Assembly: GCF_001704415.2 (NCBI RefSeq)
Contig: NC_030817.1
Coordinates: forward strand, 28,345,550-28,409,549
Direction of reading: 5' to 3'
Source of the DNA: Capra hircus
Taxonomy: Eukaryota; Chordata; Mammalia; Artiodactyla; Bovidae
Length of the DNA: 64,000 nt
Shown here: positions 1 to 11,789 of the stretch, piece after piece
How positions within the stretch are numbered: the first letter of the stretch is position 1
Layout: the number at the start of each line of letters is the position of its first letter
Notes under the pieces: model-generated
What the model was told of the DNA's origin: nothing
What the model saw: the letters and a program-made list of their open reading frames with translations, nothing else
Database searches by the model: none
Made by a program: the position numbers and the translations under genes

Positions 1-175
1 GCGTCCCTTCTCCTCCTGCTTCGCATCTTTCCCAGGCATCAGGGTCTTTTCGCATGAGTCAGTTCATTCGCATCAGGTGGCCAAAGTATTTGGAGTTTTC
101 AGCTTAAGCATCAGTCCTTCAGTGAATATTCAGGACTGATTTCTTTTAGGAATTGGGCTGAGGTTCAGTGCTGAT
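1..175 (-). mobile_element. BovB 3'-end (ART2-like) fragment, left arm
   Basis: This is the antisense 3' end of a BovB/ART2-type repeat, cut by the window edge. It is the mirror of the fragment at 10050-10362 and differs from it mainly by extra single bases. Confidence 0.75.
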
Positions 176-2261
176 GCCTAAGGAGAACTTTTCTGGCAAT
201 TAATGTAAATATTCTACACAATCTGCTGCCCAATAAATGGAGCTTACTAGCCACACACCATTACTGGAGCACTTAAAATTGGCTAGTGGAAACTGAAGAA
301 CTGGAACTTTTAAATATTATTTAATTAATCACATGAGGCTTAGTAGTTATCATGTTCAAACAATGCAGTTCTTAAAGAAATAGGGATAAAAAAGCACTTG
401 ACCGGCAAGCCAGAACAATTGTTTATTTTATCTAGTTTTCTTGCTTGAAATCAGTTCCTAACTAAGCTTTTTGTCATTTTTCTTACTTTGGTTCTCTAGA
501 AAATCACTCATCCCAGTACCATGACTCATTTTTTTCTCTAAGTTTTCTGATAGCTTCCTTTTCCGTATTGAATCTGAGCATGATGCAGTCTTTGAATTTC
601 CATCTATCTTCTTACTTTTCTTGATTTAGCCTGTTTCCTTGATTGCTGGTTCCCAGAGTTTTTGCTCTAAAAATAAATTGTAGTGTAAATTCTAGGTCTC
701 TAATAAATGGAAAACTGTGTTCCAACCATACTGAAAAGCCACAATGGCAGCTGTGCAATCTGCTCCTTACTGTGTGTATTGTTATTTTGATATTTTGACC
801 CTAGACAAACTAGAGGCTTTCTTTCTAGGAGAGAAGTCAGAGTTATAAAAACACTTAGGAATTATTTGGATTTATCAAGACAATATAGATCATATATTCA
901 GAAAAAGTCAGTCTTTACTTTCGAGTTGGTCTAAATTTACGATCATTTAGAATATTCTGTGAAAGCTAGATTCATTTTTACTCCAAGGCTATCTTTGAAA
1001 TCAGCATTTACAATGTAAAATAAATCATAACTAGGCATAAATTCTCCTTGGCTTAACAGCTTAAAGGCATTAGAATTTCCATGTCCATTTAGATTTCAAC
1101 ATCTACCTTACTAGAAAGTAACAGAACTTAAAATAGGTAAAAGCTATATTATTAAAATGAAGCAGTATTATGAGCTAGAATTAGATATGTCTATCTAAAA
1201 ATAATAAAATGATAGCAACTTTATTATGCTACAAGAGTCCATTTCGCACTCTTGATGTTTTTTGCTTTCAAAACTGCTATGGGGGGTAAATGGGATTGCT
1301 TAACTAACAATTGAGGTCAGCCAAAGAAATACTCCAATTTGCTTATTTACATGGACTATGGCCAGCTATATTTTTGCATTCATAGAATGTTAACTGACAT
1401 CATTAAGTGTGTTCTTATTTGTCTAATCATTTTATTATAATGCTAACATTGATTCATATTCTCAGCCTTTTTATAGTGTGCTACTTGCTTGTTAAAGTCA
1501 GTAGGTTAATGCTTACCAAATTAAAATCATTACAGAAAGATGAACATGGTTGAACTGCTGCGATTTTAATTGATCTGGAATATTTGTTAACCATGGAGAT
1601 TACACTGATAATAATACAACTAAAATTAAAAATAATGAGATAAAAATAATTGAATAGTTATTATCTAAACATAGGATGTAAAGGAACATGAAATAGTATT
1701 TTCCCACTTCCATAATGAAACGCCAGAGCCACTGTCATTTTTGTCGCAAGAAAAAGAAAGTCATCTTTTTGTTCATGGCATGCTCCTTTAATCAATGCCA
1801 TTGGCTTAAATTTATGTTCATTTTTTCTCTTGACTCTGTAAGTCATATCATATGCCTGATAAAAACATATCATAATCCAGATAGATTTGTTTCTTGCTTA
1901 ATCATTCAAAAAACTATAGCTATTTTGTTTGACGGATTTTCTTATATTGTATTACACGCATTTAACCAAACATCTCAATGATTCAAGCTACATGGCATGC
2001 ACAATAATAGATAAAGAGTCCATGGCAATCTTTTTGCGATTTCTTTGTCCTCCCATGGCACCGTAGTTTCATGTTTTGTATAGAAGCCACTCTAACTAAT
2101 TAACAATCATAAGATAAACTCTCTCACATCCATAAAGTATGGAAATCTGACCTACCTGTCTAACAGGCTGAAAATCACTGTGGCTCTCCCATCCTATAGC
2201 TCTATATTCACCTAGTTTTTGAATTTAAGCTTCTTATGCTTTCTGCTGCTTGCAGATGAAG
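176..2261. other. Single-copy flank of left palindrome arm
   Basis: No gene or recognisable repeat was found. The stretch is the noisy reverse complement of 8065-10030. Short frames at 1661-1981 are not conserved in the mirror copy and have no coding character. Confidence 0.7.
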
Positions 2262-4885
2262 TGGAGAAATAATCCAGAAAAATTATGAAGGGATGCGAGC
2301 CAAAGCCAAAAACAAATACCCAGTTGGGATGGTGACTGGTGATAGAAGCAAGGTCCGATGCTGCAAAGAGCAGTGTTTGCAATAGAAGAACCTGGAATGT
2401 CAGGTGCATAGAATTAAGGCAAATAGAAGTGATCAAACTAGAGATGGCAAGAGTGAACATGACATTCTAGGAACAGGGAAGCTAAAATGCAGGCCTGGAA
2501 TGCGGTGAGACTATAACTCAGGATCACATTATATCTACTTCGCTGTGAGGGCAGGAAGATGCCCTCAGAAGAATGGAGTAGCCATCATGGTCAACAAAAG
2601 AGTCCGAAAATGCAGTACTTGATAGCAATTCCAAAACAACAGAAATGATCTAAATCTGTTCGTTTCGCAAGGCAAACCATTCAATATCACGGTAATCCAG
2701 CTATGCCCACACAGCAACGCTGAAGAAACTGAATTTGAAACGGTTTATGAAGACCTACAAGACCTTTTTAGAACTAAATGCCACAAAAGATGTCCTTTTC
2801 ATTATAGGGGACTGGAATGCAAAAGTAGGAAGTCAAGAAACACCTGGAGTAACAGGCAAATTTGGCCTTGGAATACGGAATGAAGCAGGGCAAAGGACTA
2901 ATAGAGTTTTGCCAAGAAAATGCACTGGTCATAGCAAACACCCTCTTCCAGCAACACAAGAGAAGACTTCTACACATGGACATCACCAGATTGGTCAACA
3001 CCAAAATCAGATGATTACATTCTTTGCAGCCAAAGATGGAGAAGCTCTATACAGTCAAGCAAAAACAAGACCAGGAGCTGACTGTGGCTCAGATCATGAA
3101 CTCCTTATTGCCAAATTCAGACTCAAATTGAAGAAAGTAGGGAAAACCAGCTAGACCATTCAGGTATGACCTAAATCAAATCCCTTATGATTATACAGTG
3201 GAAGTGAGAAATAGATTTAAGGGCCTAGATCTGATAGATAGAGTGCCTGATGAACTATGGAATGAGGTTCGTGACATTGTACAGGAGACAGGGATCAAGA
3301 CCATCCCCATGGAAAAGAAATGCAAAAAAGCAAAATGGCTGTCTGGGGAGGCCTTACAAATAGCTGTGAAAAGAAGAGAAGGTGAAAAGCAAAGGAGAAA
3401 AGGAAAGATATAAGCATCTGAATGCAGAGTTCCAAAGAATAGCAAGAAGAGATAAGAAAGCCTTCTTCAGCAGATCAATGCAAAGAAATAGAGGAAAAGC
3501 AACAGAATGGGAAAGACTAGAGATCTCTTCAAGAAAATTAGAGATACCAAGGGAACATTTTCATGCAAAGATGGGCTCGATAAAGGACAGAAATGGTATG
3601 GACCTAACAGAAGCAGAAGATATTAAGAAAGAGGTGGCAAGAATACACTAGAAGAACTGTACAAAAAAGATCTTCATGACCCAGATAATCATGATGGTGT
3701 GATCACTCATCTAGAGCCAGATCATCCTGAATGTGAAGTCAAGTGGGCCTTAGAAAGCATCACTACGAACAAAGCTAGTGGAGGTGATGGAATTCCAGTT
3801 GAGCTATTTCAAATCCTGAAAGATGATGCTGTGAAAGTGCTGCACTCAATATGCCAGCAAATTTGGAAAACTCAGCAGTGGCCACAGGGCTGGAAAAGGT
3901 CAGTTTTCATTCCAATCCCAAAGAAAGGCAATGCCAAAGAATGCTCAAACTACCGCACAATTGCACTCATCTCACATGCTAGCTAAAGTAATGCTCAAAA
4001 TTCTCCAAGCCAGGCTTCAGCAATACGTGAACCGTGAACTTCCAGATGTTCAAGCTGGTTTTAGAAACAGGCAGAGGAACCAGAGATCAAATTGCCAACA
4101 TCTGCGATCATGGAAAAAAGCAAGAGAGTTCCAGAAAAACATTCTTTCTGCTTTATTGACTATGACCAAAGACCTTTGACTGTGTGGATCACAATAAACT
4201 GTGGAAAATTCTGAAGGAGATGGGAATACCAGACCACCTGACCTGCCTCTTGAGAAACCTGTATGCAGGTCAGGAAGCAACAGTTAGAACTGACATGGAA
4301 CAACAGACTGGTTCCAAATAGGAAAAGGAGTACGTCAAGGCTGTATATTGTCACCCTGCTTATTTAACTTCTATGCAGAGTACATCATGAGAAACGCTGG
4401 ACTGGAAGAAACACAAGCTGGAATCAAGATTGCCGGAGAAATATCAATAACCTCAGATATGCAGGTGACACCACCCTTATGACAGAAAGTGAAGAGGAGC
4501 TAAAAAGCCTCTTGATGAAAGTGAAAGAGGAGAGTGAAAACGTTGGCTTAAAGCTCAACATTCAGAAAACGAAGATCATGGCATCGGTCCATCACTTCAT
4601 GGGAAATAGATGGGGAAACAGTGGAAACAGTGTCAGAGTTTATTTTTGGGGGGCTCCAAATCATTGCAGATGGTGACTGCAGCCATGAAATTAAAATACA
4701 TTTACTCCTTGGAAGAAAAGTTATGACCAACCTAGATAGCATATTCAAAAGCAGAGACATTACTTTGCCGACTAAGGTCCGTCTAGTCAAGGCTATGGTT
4801 TTTCCTGTGGTCATGTATATAGATTGGAGCTGATGAAGAAGGCTGAGCACCTGAGAATTTGATGCTTCTCGCAACTGTGCTCTCC
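2262..4885 (+). mobile_element. BovB (RTE) LINE, left arm, truncated at both ends
   Basis: The order is apurinic-type endonuclease (about 2410-3150), linker (3190-3650) and reverse transcriptase (3700-4850), spread over all three frames. The 5' UTR and the last several hundred bases of the element are missing. The first 0.5 kb is full of small insertions and deletions relative to the mirror copy, while the part after about 2740 is close to other BovB copies in the window. The catalytic YADD box reads YAGD near 4460, so the active site is lost in this sequence. It shares copy-specific substitutions with the right-arm BovB in the 2340-2540 stretch, which shows common descent or copying. No functional protein can come from it. 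Confidence 0.9.
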
Positions 4886-5118
4886 AGATCTAGTATTTGC
4901 TTATGTTGTCTGTTTCTAGTTACATGGCAGAGTGCCCAGGTCACGTTCTGGAAAGACTGAAAATTGGACTATGAACCCATAGAAACTAAGCAACATGCTT
5001 TTACTATCACAAAGATTTCATAGATAGAACATATTGAGCTGACTAATCACAATGGCAGGGTTAGAAATAATCCAATATCTCCTCTTTGAAATAGTTGATA
5101 GTCAGGTTACGAACCATC
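4886..5118. other. Unpaired centre of the inverted repeat
   Basis: About 235 bases with no match in either arm and no recognisable repeat or gene. It separates the broken left BovB from the 3' end of the right BovB. Confidence 0.6.
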
Positions 5119-8068
5119 AGTTCAGTTCAGTCGCTCAGTCGTGTCCGACTCTTTGTGACCCCATGAACTGCAGCATGCCAGGCCTCCCTGTCCATCACCA
5201 ACTCCTGGAGTTCACTCAAACTCACGTCCATCGAATCGGTGACGCCATCCAGCCATACTCATCCTCTCTCCTCCCCTTCTCCTCCTGCACCCAATCCCTC
5301 CCAGCATCAATTTTTCCAATGAGTCAACTCGTTCAAATGAGGTGGCCAAAGTACTGGAGTTTCAGCTTTAGCATCATTCCTTCCAAAGAACACCCAGGAC
5401 TGATCTACTTTAGAATGGACTAGTTGGATCTCCTTGCAGTCCAAAGGACTCTCAAGAGTCTTCTCCAATACCACAGTTCAAAAGCATCAATACTTCGGTG
5501 CTCAGCCTTCTTCTCAGTCCAACTCTCACATCCATACATGATCACAGGAAAAATCATAGCCTTGACTAGACGGACCTTAGTCGGCAAAGTAATGTCTCTG
5601 CTTTTGAATATGCTGTCTAGGTTGGTCATAACTTTTCTTCCAAGGGGTAAGCGTCTTTTAATTTCATGGCTGCAATCACCATCTGCAGTGATTTTGGAGC
5701 CCCGAAAATAAAGTCTGACACTGTTTCCACTGTTTCCCCATCTATTTGCCATGAAGTGATGGGACCGGATGCCATGATCTTCGTTTTCTGAATGTTGAGC
5801 TTTAAGGCCAACTTTTTCACTCTCCTCTTTCACTTTCATCAAGAGGCCTTTTAGCTCCTCTTCACTTTCTGCCATAAGGGTGGTGTCATCTGCATATCTG
5901 AGGTGATTGATATTTATCCCGTGCAATCTTGATTCCAGCCTTGTGTTTCTTCCAGTCCAGCATTTCTCATTATGTACTCTGCATAAAAGTTAAATAAGCA
6001 GGGTAACAATATACAGCCTTGACGTATTCCTTTTCCTATTTGGAACCAGTCTGTTGTTCCATGCCCAGTTCTAACTGTTGCTTCCTGACCTGCATACAGA
6101 TTTCTCAAGAGGCAGGTTAGGTGGTCTGGTATTCCCATCTCTTGAAGAATTTTCCACAGTTTATTGTGATCCACACAGTCAAAGGCTTTGGCATAGTCAA
6201 TAAAGCAGAAATAGATGTTTTTCTGGAACTTTCTTGCTTTTTCCATGATGCAGCAGATGTTGGCAATTTGATCTCTGGTTTCCTCTGCCTTTTCTAAAAC
6301 CAGCTTGAACATCAGGAAGTTCACGGTTGACGTATTTCTGAAGCCTGGCTTGGAGAATTTTGAGCATTACTTTACTAGCATGTGACATGAGTGCAACTTG
6401 TGCGGTAGTTTGAGCATTCTTTGACATTGTCTTTCTTTGGGATTGGAATGAAAACTGATCTTTTCCAGGCCTGTGGCCACTGCTGTGTTTCCAAACTTTG
6501 CTGGCATATTGAATGCAGCACTTTCACAGCATCATCTTTCAGGATTTGAAACAGATCAACTGGAATTTCATCACCTCCCCTAGCTTTGTTCATAGTGATG
6601 CTTTCTAAGGCCCACTTGACTTCACATTCCAAGATGTCTGGCTCTAGATTAGTGATCACATCATCATGATTATCTGGGTCATGAAGATCCTTTTTGTACA
6701 GTTCTTCCATGTATTCTTGCCACCTCTTTTTAATATCTTCTGCTTCTGTTAGGTCCCAGACCATTTCTGTCCTTTATTGAGCCCATCTTTGCATGAAATG
6801 TTTCCTTGGTATCTCTAATTTTCTTGAAGAGATCTCTAGTCTTTCCCATTCTGTTGTTTTCCTCTATTTCTTTGCATTGATTGCTTAAGAAGGCTTTCTT
6901 ATCTCTTCTTGCTATTCTTTGGAACTCTGCATTCAGATGCTTATATCTTTCCTTTTCTCCTTTGCTTTTCACCTCTCTTCTTTTCACAGCTATTTGTAAG
7001 GTCTCCCCAGACAGCCATTTTGCTTTTTTGCATTTCTTTTCCATGGCGATGGTCTTGATCCCTGTCTCCTGTACAATGTCACGAAACCTTATTCCATAGT
7101 TCATCAGGCACTCTATCTATCAGATCTAGCCCTTAAATCTATTTCTCACTTCCACTGTATAATCATAAGGGATTTTATTTAGGTCATACCTGAATGGTCT
7201 AGCGGTTTTCCTTACTTTCTTCAATTTGAGTCTGAATTTGGTAATAAGGAGTTCATGATCTGAGCCACAGTCAGCTCCTGGTCTTGTTTTTGTGACTGTA
7301 TAGAGCTTCTCCATCTTTGGCTGCAAAGAATATAATCAATCTGATTTCGGTGTTGACAACCTGGTGATGTCCACGTGTAGAGTCTTCTCTTGTGTTGTTG
7401 GAAGAAGGTGTTTGCTATGACCAGTGCATTTTCTTGGCAAAACTCTATTAGTCTTTGCCCTGCTTCATTCGGTATTCCAAGGCCAAATTTGCCTGTTACT
7501 CCAGGTGTTTCTTGACTTCCTACTTTTGCATTCCCATCCCCTATAATGAAAAGGACATCTTTTTTGGGTATTAGTTCTAAAAGGTCTTGTAGGTCTTCAT
7601 AAAACCGTTCAACTTCAGTTTCTTCAGCGTTGCTGGTTGGGGCATAGGCTTGGATTACCGTGATATTGAATGGTTTGCCTTGGAAACGAACAGAGATCAT
7701 TCTGTTGTTTTTGAGATTGCATCCAAGTACTGCATTTCGGACTCTTTTGTTGACCATGATGGCTACTCCATTTCTTCTGAGGGATTCCTGCTCACAGCAG
7801 TAGATATAATGGTGATCTGAGTTATATTCACCCATTCCAGGCCATTTTAGTTCCCTGTTTCCTAGAATGTCAATGTTCACTCTTGCCATCTCCTGTTTGA
7901 TCACTTCTAATTTGCCTTAATTCATGGACCTGACATTCCAGGTTCCTATGCAACACTGCTCTTTGCAGCATCGGACCTTGCTTCTATCACCAGTCACATC
8001 CACAACTGGGTATTGTTTTTGCTTTGGCTCCATCCCTTCATTCTTTCTGGAGTTATTTCTCCACTCAT
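5119..8068 (-). mobile_element. BovB (RTE) LINE, right arm, 5'-truncated
   Basis: This minus-strand copy keeps the 3' end with the usual ttcagttcag-type terminus at 5119 and extends to about 8068, where it is truncated within the region upstream of the endonuclease. Reading 8068 to 5119 gives endonuclease (7904-7126), linker (7104-6730) and reverse transcriptase (6764-5420). The YADD box is intact near 5895 (NHLRYADD). Frames shift near 7220, 7110, 6740, 6390, 6310 and 5920, so no full polyprotein exists. It aligns cleanly to the BovB at 17223-23403 and serves as the clean reference for judging the left arm. Confidence 0.93.
7221..7904 (-). pseudogene. BovB endonuclease domain remnant (227 codons)
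   Basis: This is the longest open frame in the window. In an intact RTE element the domain would nick the chromosome to prime reverse transcription. The frame shows the expected apurinic-endonuclease-like motifs: a QAYAPT segment, a GDGNAK segment where relatives carry GDWNAK, and NQIDYIL near the end. The frame is lost just before the SDHE motif, which continues in another frame at 7326-7126. The methionine at 7904 is only the first in this frame; relatives continue upstream. It is a retrotransposon remnant, not a host gene. Confidence 0.9.
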
Positions 8069-10049
8069 CTGCAGCAGCAGAAGCATAAGAAGCTTAAATT
8101 CAAAACTAGTGAAATAGAGCATAGGATGGGAGAGCCCACAGTGATTTCAGCCTGTTAGACAGGTAGGTCCAGATTTCCAACTTTTATGCATGTGAGAGAG
8201 TTTATCTATGATGTTAATAGTTAGAGTGCTTCTATACAAAACATGAAACTAGGTGCCATGGAGGACAAGAAAGCAAAAGATGCATGGACTCTTTATCTAT
8301 ATTGTGCATGCCATGTAGCTGAATCATTGAGATGTTTGGTTAAATGGTGTAATACAATATAAGAAAATGTCAAACAAAATAGTACTAGTTTTTGTGATTT
8401 AGCAAGAACAGAATTCTATCTGGATATGATATGATTTTTATCAGCATATGATATGACTACAGAGTAAGAAAAAATGAACATAAATTTAAGCCAATGGATT
8501 TGATTATAAGGAGCATGCCATGAACAAAAGATGACTTTCTTTTTTCTTGGACAAAATGACAGTGGCTCTGGTTTCATTATGGAAGTGGGAAAATACTATT
8601 TCATGGTTCCTTTCATTCCTATGTTTTAGATAATAACTATTAATTATTTTTATTCTCATTATTTTTATTTTTAGTTGTATTTTATCAGTGTATCTCCATG
8701 GTAACAAATATCCAGCAATTAAAATGCAGCAGTTAACCATGTCATCTTTCTGTAATGATTTTAATTTGTAAAGCCATTAAGTACTATGTTACAAAGCAAT
8801 AGACTATAAAAGGTGAGAATATGAATCATAGTTAGCATTATAATAAAATGATTAGACAAATAGAACACACTTTTAATGATGTACAGTTAACATGCTATGA
8901 ATGCAAAAATATAGCTGGCCCATAGTCCATGTAAATAGCAAATTGGTATTTCTTTTGCGTGACCTAATTGTTAGTTAAGCAATCCCATTTACCCCATACA
9001 GTTTTGAAAGCAAAACATCAAGAGTGAATGACTCTTGTAGCATAATAAAGTTGCTATCATTTTATTATTTTAGATAGACATATCTAATTCTCTCATAATC
9101 TGCTCATTTTAATATATAGCTTTTACCTATTTTAAGTTCTGTTACTTTCTAGTAGGTAGATGTTGAAATCTAATGGACATGGAAATCTAATGCCTTTAGG
9201 TTAGCCAAGGAGATTTATGCTTAGTTATGATTTTATTTCTACATTAAATGCTGATTTCAAAGAATAGCTTGGAGTAAAAATGATCTAGCTTTCACAGAAT
9301 ATTCTAATGATGTAAATTTAGACCAACTGAAGTAAAACTGACTTTATTCTGAATATATATCTATATTTCTTGATAAATCCAAATAATTCCTAAGTGTTTT
9401 TCTAAACTCTGACTCTCTCCTAGAAAGAAAGCCTCTAGTTTGTCTTAGGGTCAAAATATCAAAATAGACAAACACACAGTAAGGAGCAGTGCACAGTGCC
9501 ATTGTGGCTTTCAGTATGGTTGGAACACAGTTTCCATTTATTAGAGACCTAGAATTTACACTACAATTTATTTTTAGAGCAAAACTCTGGACCAGCATCA
9601 AGGAAACAGGCTAAATCAAGAAAAGTAAGAAGAGTGGAAATCAAGACTGGCATCATGTCAGATTCAATGCGGAAACAGAAGTATCAGAAAACTTAGAGAA
9701 AAAAATGAGTCATGGTGACTGGGATGAGTGATTTTCTGAGAACCAAAGTAAGAAAAATACAAAGCTAGTTAGGAAACTGATTCAAGCAAGAAAACTAAGA
9801 TAAATAAAGCAATTGTTCTGGCTTGGGTCAAGTGCTTTTATCCCTATTTCTTAGAACTGCATTGTTGAACATGATAACTACTAACCTCATGTGATTAATT
9901 TAAATAATATTTAAAGTTCCAGTTCTTCAGTTTCACTAGCCACATTTTAAGTGCTCAGTAATGGTGTGTGGCTAGTAGCTCCTTTATTGGGCAGCAGATG
10001 TGTAGAATATTTACATTATTGCAGAAAGTTCTCTTAGATAGCACTGACC
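8069..10049. other. Single-copy flank of right palindrome arm
   Basis: AT-rich DNA with no recognisable gene or repeat; it is the clean partner of 176-2261. The frame at 9344-9601 is disrupted in the mirror copy and is not supported as coding. Confidence 0.7.
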
Positions 10050-10362
10050 TCAGCCAATTCTAAAGGAAATCAGTCCTGAATATTCACTGGAAGGACTGAT
10101 GCTTAAGCTGAAACTCCAATACTTTGGCCACCTGATGCGAAGAACTGACTCATTGGAAAAGACCCTGATGCTGGGAAAGATGGAAGGCAGGAGGAGAAGG
10201 GGACGATGGAGGAGAAGATGGTAGGATGGCATCACTGACTTGATGGACATGAGTTTGAGCAAGGTTTGGGAGTTGATGATGGACAGGGAAGCTTGGTGTG
10301 CTGCAGTCCATGGGGTTACAAAGAGTTGGACATGACTGAGCGACTGAACTGAAGTGAGAAAT
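10050..10362 (+). mobile_element. BovB 3'-end (ART2-like) fragment
   Basis: Sense-strand BovB/ART2 3' terminus ending in the typical gagcgactgaactga sequence. It is severely 5'-truncated. Mirror-image antisense frames at 10050-10388 are artefacts of this repeat. Confidence 0.85.
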
Positions 10363-10981
10363 ATGAACAAATCCCATGGTGAAAACAAAATGGCTATAAA
10401 AAGGAAACTCTACTTGACATCCTCTTTTTGTAAATCATAAAACTGAATATATGAAACAACAGCACTCAGGCACTGTACAACTGGTGATACAAGACTGCAA
10501 TCCATGAGAGTTGAGGCACTCCAGGTAAGATCTATAATCAGAACAGCTACCTACCTGGACATGATAGTCTGGGCACAGCACACTGAGCCAGAGTAGAGCA
10601 TGGAAATCATGCTGAATTGAAGAGTCAGATGTCAAGAACCCCTAGCAACTTAAGTCATTGGAATATATGGGGAAAAATATTGGCAATAAGGCAATTGTGC
10701 AGAGGGTTTCCCAATGGTTCTTGGCAGTGGAGCAAACTGAGCTTTAGCAGACAGCACTGGGCTTACTGGATTGTACCTGCTACAGAAAGAGTGCAAAAAA
10801 ATTGTAAATATTCTTTTTTAAGAAATGTTTAATGGAGTATAGTTGATTTACAATTTTGTGTTAGTTTCAGGTGTATAGCAAAGTGAGTCAGTGTAAACAT
10901 CCTTTTAACCTGGTGGGCATTCAGCTGAGACATCAAAAACCCTCATTTTAAAAGCAAACAACAGCAACAAAGACCTACTCT
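10363..10981. other. Unassigned DNA with possible L1 3'UTR scrap
   Basis: Mostly unassigned. About 10820-10900 resembles the antisense L1 3'UTR text common in artiodactyl genomes (a tagttgatttacaat segment followed by ttagtttcaggtgta). This part is tentative. Confidence 0.4.
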
Positions 10982-11097
10982 CAGTTCAGTTCAGTTGCTC
11001 AGTTGTGTCCAACAATTTGCGACCCCATGAATTGCAACACACCAGGCCTCCCTGTCCATCACCAACTCCCGAAGTTCACTCAAACTCACATCCATCT
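10982..11097 (-). mobile_element. BovB 3'-terminal fragment
   Basis: About 115 bases of the BovB extreme 3' end in antisense, starting with repeated ttcag units. No target duplication was seen. Confidence 0.8.
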
Positions 11098-11306
11098 AGT
11101 TGGTATCTGCCCTAATAAAGCCTAATGTTCTAGCTATATTTACAGGAGAGATAGTGTGTAAATGTTGACTCCTATCCAGCTAGAGGGGCTTGGGAAATGT
11201 AGTAAGCTTCTTAGAGATCCCCAATAACAAAATGTGACACCAAACATATACAAGTTCGTGATGTTCAGCCAGGAACTGTACATGGGACTAGAACAATAAT
11301 CACTTT

Positions 11307-11546
11307 CCAGGGGAAGATAGGGCTTCCCTGGTGGCTCAGACAGTAAAGAATCTGTTTGCAATGTGGGAGACCTGGGTTTGATCCCTGGGTTGGGAAGATC
11401 CTCTGGAGGAGGGCACAGCAACCCACTCCAGTGTTCTTGCCTGGAGAATCCCATGGACAGAGGAACCTGGCGGGCTATAGTCCACAGGCTGACAAAGAGT
11501 CAGACACACCTGAATGACTAAGCATCTAGGGCACCAGGGGAAGATA
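11307..11546 (+). mobile_element. Bov-tA SINE with 13-bp target duplication
   Basis: The body spans 11320-11533 and starts with the gggcttccctggtggctca head derived from tRNA-Glu. It is flanked by identical 13-base duplications ccaggggaagata at 11307-11319 and 11534-11546, so the insertion boundaries are exact. Confidence 0.95.
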
Positions 11547-11789
11547 AAAGACTTCAGAGCTTCTAAAATGTATCAGTTACAATGTTCAACATAAAACAAT
11601 CTAGTAGGAGACATTTAAGAAATAGAAAAAAAAAAGAAATAGAAAATTATGACTTACAGTCAATAAAAAGTAGCTGATAGAAACTGACTCATCAAGAGTT
11701 AGATGTTGGATTAAGCAGGCAAAGACTTTGAAGCAGCTTTGATAAACAAGTAGGTTCAGAGAATTAAAGACAAAGTTGTTTAAAGGATT

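Larger units (their letters stand above)
1..10205. repeat. Large inverted repeat, arms of about 4.85 kb and 4.7 kb
   Basis: The left arm (about 2-4850) matches the reverse complement of the right arm (about 10205-5498), covering both single-copy flank and a BovB element. Matched anchors: left 2 with right 10205, left 813 with 9435, left 2261 with 8065, left 2761 with 7586, left 4850 with 5498. The left arm is longer over the flank (2260 versus 2141 bases) and over the first 0.5 kb of BovB (500 versus 479), but equal over the rest (2089 versus 2088). Most flank differences are one-base insertions in the left arm, often lengthening a run of the same base. The left arm begins at the window edge and probably continues outside. 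A true old inverted duplication is possible, but the pattern favours an assembly error. Confidence 0.9.

Noticed and set aside
7221..7904. 227-codon open frame as a possible host gene
   Set aside because: Its motifs and position match the BovB endonuclease, and the frame breaks before the SDHE motif.
1..10205. Palindrome as proof of an ampliconic sex-chromosome region
   Set aside because: The arms differ mainly by one-base indels and have uneven noise, unlike the near-identical arms kept by gene conversion.
11320..11533. tRNA-like A and B box text as a real tRNA gene
   Set aside because: It belongs to the tRNA-Glu-derived head of Bov-tA and lacks a proper tRNA fold; the same holds for the other SINEs.
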